Assembly (NCBI GenBank): GCA_027485075.1
Contig: JAIXRT010000120.1
Location: 1 to 15,513, forward strand
From: Cytophagaceae bacterium
GTDB lineage: Bacteria > Bacteroidota > Bacteroidia > Cytophagales > Spirosomataceae
DNA: 15,513 bases
Reading direction: 5' to 3'
The translations under genes were made by a program, and so were the position numbers. The notes below the pieces were generated by a model. It worked only from the letters and a program-made list of their open reading frames with translations. It had not been told where the DNA came from and did no database searches. Shown here in pieces: positions 14,017 to 15,513 of the stretch. How positions within the stretch are numbered: the first letter of the stretch is position 1; each line of letters opens with the position of its first letter.

Positions 14017-14503
14017 ATAAGGTTTTGATCATCCAGATGTCACATCCATCGTGGCCGCTATTGCCCAATGGCCCAGGGAGATTCTTAAATCCCAATTTTT
14101 CATAGATCGAAACTGCTTTGGAAAGTTCGGGCATAGATTCCAAATAGACCTGAGTATATCCATTGGTTTTTGCCCAATGCATCGATTTTTCTAGTAAAAT
14201 TTTTCCTAATCCTTTGCCGCGCGCGGATTGGTTTACATACAATTTAACTAGTTCGCAGGTGCCTTCTGGTAGGTTTTCGGTTGGGAAAATTCCACATCCG
14301 CCGATAACTTGATTAGCATCTAATCCAACAAAGTAGGCAGAGCCAGGGGTGCGAAAAAGTTCATACAAGGCATCGGTTGTGGGGTCGAAAAATACAGTTC
14401 CTGGTTTATTCGCGCCAAATTCTGCCAAAGCCGTTCGAATAACCTGCGCCATTGCCTGATTATCTTCTGGGGCGATGGCTCTTATCTGAATAGCCTCCTG
14501 CAT
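14015..14503 (-). CDS. GNAT family N-acetyltransferase
   Basis: A 162-residue acetyl-CoA-dependent transferase. The acetyl-CoA pyrophosphate-binding motif is ARGKGLGKILL (94-104), preceded by the beta-4 strand CELVKLYV (83-90) and followed by the YEKLGFKNL segment (134-142) typical of GNAT motif B. The acceptor substrate cannot be predicted. The start at 14503 fits the family. An AGGAGG just after the ATG lies inside codons 2-4 and has no start codon downstream in range, so it is not a ribosome site. It begins 8 bases after the DUF5606 stop, so the two are co-transcribed, and it ends in the shared terminator. Confidence 0.92.
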   Translation of the reverse strand: MQEAIQIRAIAPEDNQAMAQVIRTALAEFGANKPGTVFFDPTTDALYELFRTPGSAYFVGLDANQVIGGCGIFPTENLPEGTCELVKLYVNQSARGKGLGKILLEKSMHWAKTNGYTQVYLESMPELSKAVSIYEKLGFKNLPGPLGNSGHDGCDIWMIKTL

Positions 14504-14511
14504 GTGTGGGA

Positions 14512-15012
14512 TTACTTAGCTTTTTTGTCGGCCTTTTTTGCGGCTGGTTTTTTCACTTCTTTCGCTTCTGTTTCTGCTTTTTCAGCTTTAGGTGCTTTGG
14601 CAGCTTTGGCAGGAAAAAGTTCTGGAACAAAGGTGAATAAAATCAGGTACCAATTAAGGATTTTCTTGATATCAGAGGCGAAAACGCGATCTGCGTCATA
14701 ATTAGGAACTACATCTGCAATAACTGCGTATAATTCTGCATCGTTTGCTTTTTTGGGTTCCAATGGAAGTGTTCCATTGAATTTAGCATGGATTTGTAAA
14801 AATAAATCCGAAAGAGGAAGTGTGCTATCTTGGTGATCTGCCAAATAAAGCGAGATGTCTTTCAAAACGGAGATACGTGTTTGACCGCTAACGACCGATT
14901 TTTGTTTTGCGGCGTCTAGGGTTTCAACGATTACGCCAGTTCTTGTAGGCTTAAGCACTTTAAATAATCCCGGTTTACCGGAGATATGGGCAACTTCATT
15001 CAATAATTCCAT
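14512..15012 (-). CDS. DUF5606 protein with Lys/Ala-rich tail
   Basis: A 166-residue cytosolic protein. The N-terminal half (HISGKPGLFKVLKPTRTG, then VIVETLD...) matches DUF5606, a small family I know only from Bacteroidota and without a known function. Residues about 1-130 form the compact domain. The last 33 or so (about 133-166) are almost only Ala, Lys, Glu and Pro, resembling histone-H1-like tails, and are probably disordered and nucleic-acid or ribosome binding (inference). It lies between yihA/engB and GNAT on the same strand. A TACTTTTG -7 match (15036-15043) sits just before its leader. No signal peptide or membrane segment. Confidence 0.85.
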   Translation of the reverse strand: MELLNEVAHISGKPGLFKVLKPTRTGVIVETLDAAKQKSVVSGQTRISVLKDISLYLADHQDSTLPLSDLFLQIHAKFNGTLPLEPKKANDAELYAVIADVVPNYDADRVFASDIKKILNWYLILFTFVPELFPAKAAKAPKAEKAETEAKEVKKPAAKKADKKAK

Positions 15013-15035
15013 GTATGTTTAGCTAATGATGGGGG

Positions 15036-15043
15036 CAAAAGTA
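15036..15043 (-). promoter_or_regulatory. Possible -7 element for DUF5606-GNAT
   Basis: TACTTTTG on the minus strand matches TAnnTTTG and abuts the yihA stop codon; the ATG is 23 bases downstream. No matching -33 element was found inside the yihA end, so it may be weak or the genes may be read through from yihA. Confidence 0.35.
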
Positions 15044-15513
15044 TTAAGATTTCCCTACTTTATAGGGAGATGATTTAATTAATTCATCTATGCTGGCCAA
15101 AATTCCTTCGCGACCCACGTGTTTTTCTGCCGAGGTGATGAAGATTTCGGGAAGTTCGTCCCAGCTTTCTAGCAAGAAGTTCTTGTAGGCATCAACGCTC
15201 TCATTTACTTGTTTTTGAGAAAGCTTATCGGCTTTCGTAAACACAATATAAAACGGAATCTCATTTTCGACCATTCGGTTCATGAACTCAATGTCAACGG
15301 CCTGAGGTTTTAGTCGAATGTCTAATAGGACAAATAGGCAGGTTAAATTCTCCCGATTAATTAAATAATCAAAGATCATTTTTTCGAAGTCGCGGCGTTT
15401 TTCTTTGCTGACTTTGGCGAAACCGTAACCGGGCAAATCGACTAGGTACCATTTGTCGTCAATCATGAAGTGATTGATGAGTTGTGTTTTACCTGGGGTT
15501 TGCGAAGTTTTGG
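15044..15513 (-). CDS. yihA: Ribosome-biogenesis GTPase YihA/EngB, partial at the right edge
   Basis: The 3' part of an essential Era/TrmE-related GTPase acting in large-subunit assembly. The frame stays open to the window edge, and the residues before the internal Met (KTSQTPGKTQLINHF) are conserved family sequence, so the true start lies beyond 15513. Visible: the switch I/G2 region TPGKTQ, G3 DLPGYG, G4 TKAD in FTKADKLS, and G5 SAEK. The G1 P-loop (GxxxxGKS) and N-terminus are off-window. About 155 of roughly 200 residues are present. The downstream neighbours DUF5606 and GNAT may be in the same operon. Confidence 0.96.
   Translation of the reverse strand, partial: KTSQTPGKTQLINHFMIDDKWYLVDLPGYGFAKVSKEKRRDFEKMIFDYLINRENLTCLFVLLDIRLKPQAVDIEFMNRMVENEIPFYIVFTKADKLSQKQVNESVDAYKNFLLESWDELPEIFITSAEKHVGREGILASIDELIKSSPYKVGKS

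Noticed and set aside
14491..14497. AGGAGG on the minus strand as a Shine-Dalgarno
   Set aside because: It lies just after the GNAT start codon, and no usable start codon follows at the right distance.
14504..14701. Hydrophobic Ala/Phe-rich frame on the plus strand
   Set aside because: It is the reverse reading of the Lys/Ala-rich tail of DUF5606; the apparent membrane character is a codon artefact.
1..15513. A new defence, mobile or biosynthetic system
   Set aside because: Nearly all genes are recognised core families with uniform style; no integrase, transposase, nuclease-effector pair, repeats or atypical composition were seen.

Overview
This window looks like a core-chromosome segment of a Bacteroidota bacterium, probably of the Cytophagales. 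The main reasons are phylum-typical families (DUF5686 with an N-terminal CarboxypepD_reg-like domain, DUF5606, double-FKBP lipoproteins, a cysteine-free ribosomal protein L32), an almost complete lack of Shine-Dalgarno sequences, and several matches to the Bacteroidota promoter -7 element TAnnTTTG. The order assignment is an inference. I see no phage, IS element, CRISPR array, rRNA or tRNA. No gap between genes exceeds about 115 bases.

Layout from left to right. (1) A minus-strand pair, DUF177/YceD then rpmF (31-783), has a good promoter at 812-842. (2) A plus-strand pair, a PAP2 phosphatase overlapping a GT39/ArnT-type glycosyltransferase (887-3134), probably works on polyprenyl-linked sugars at the inner membrane. 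(3) ndk on the minus strand (3137-3556) is divergent from a DHH phosphoesterase (nrnA-like) that leads into a double-FKBP lipoprotein gene and ends at a perfect hairpin terminator (3633-5575). (4) Two more double-FKBP lipoproteins are packed tightly with rdgB (5617-7974), followed by a large outer-membrane DUF5686 protein (8006-10528). (5) plsY (10644-11282) has its own promoter. (6) An M20 dipeptidase is coupled to murQ (11344-13542). (7) A small cytochrome c (13636-13962) and a convergent GNAT gene share one bidirectional terminator. (8) A minus-strand run of yihA/engB (cut by the right edge), DUF5606 and GNAT closes the window.

Themes: cell-envelope work (carrier-lipid phosphatase, glycosyltransferase, three periplasmic folding-type lipoproteins, an outer-membrane protein, PlsY, MurQ) mixed with nucleotide housekeeping (Ndk, NrnA-like, RdgB) and translation/ribosome biogenesis (L32, YceD, EngB). 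The part most worth a second look is the run of three paralogous two-domain FKBP lipoproteins next to a DHH phosphoesterase. It resembles the setting of the gliding-motility lipoprotein GldI in flavobacteria. I do not see convincing evidence for a wholly new system, and most genes are ordinary core genes.
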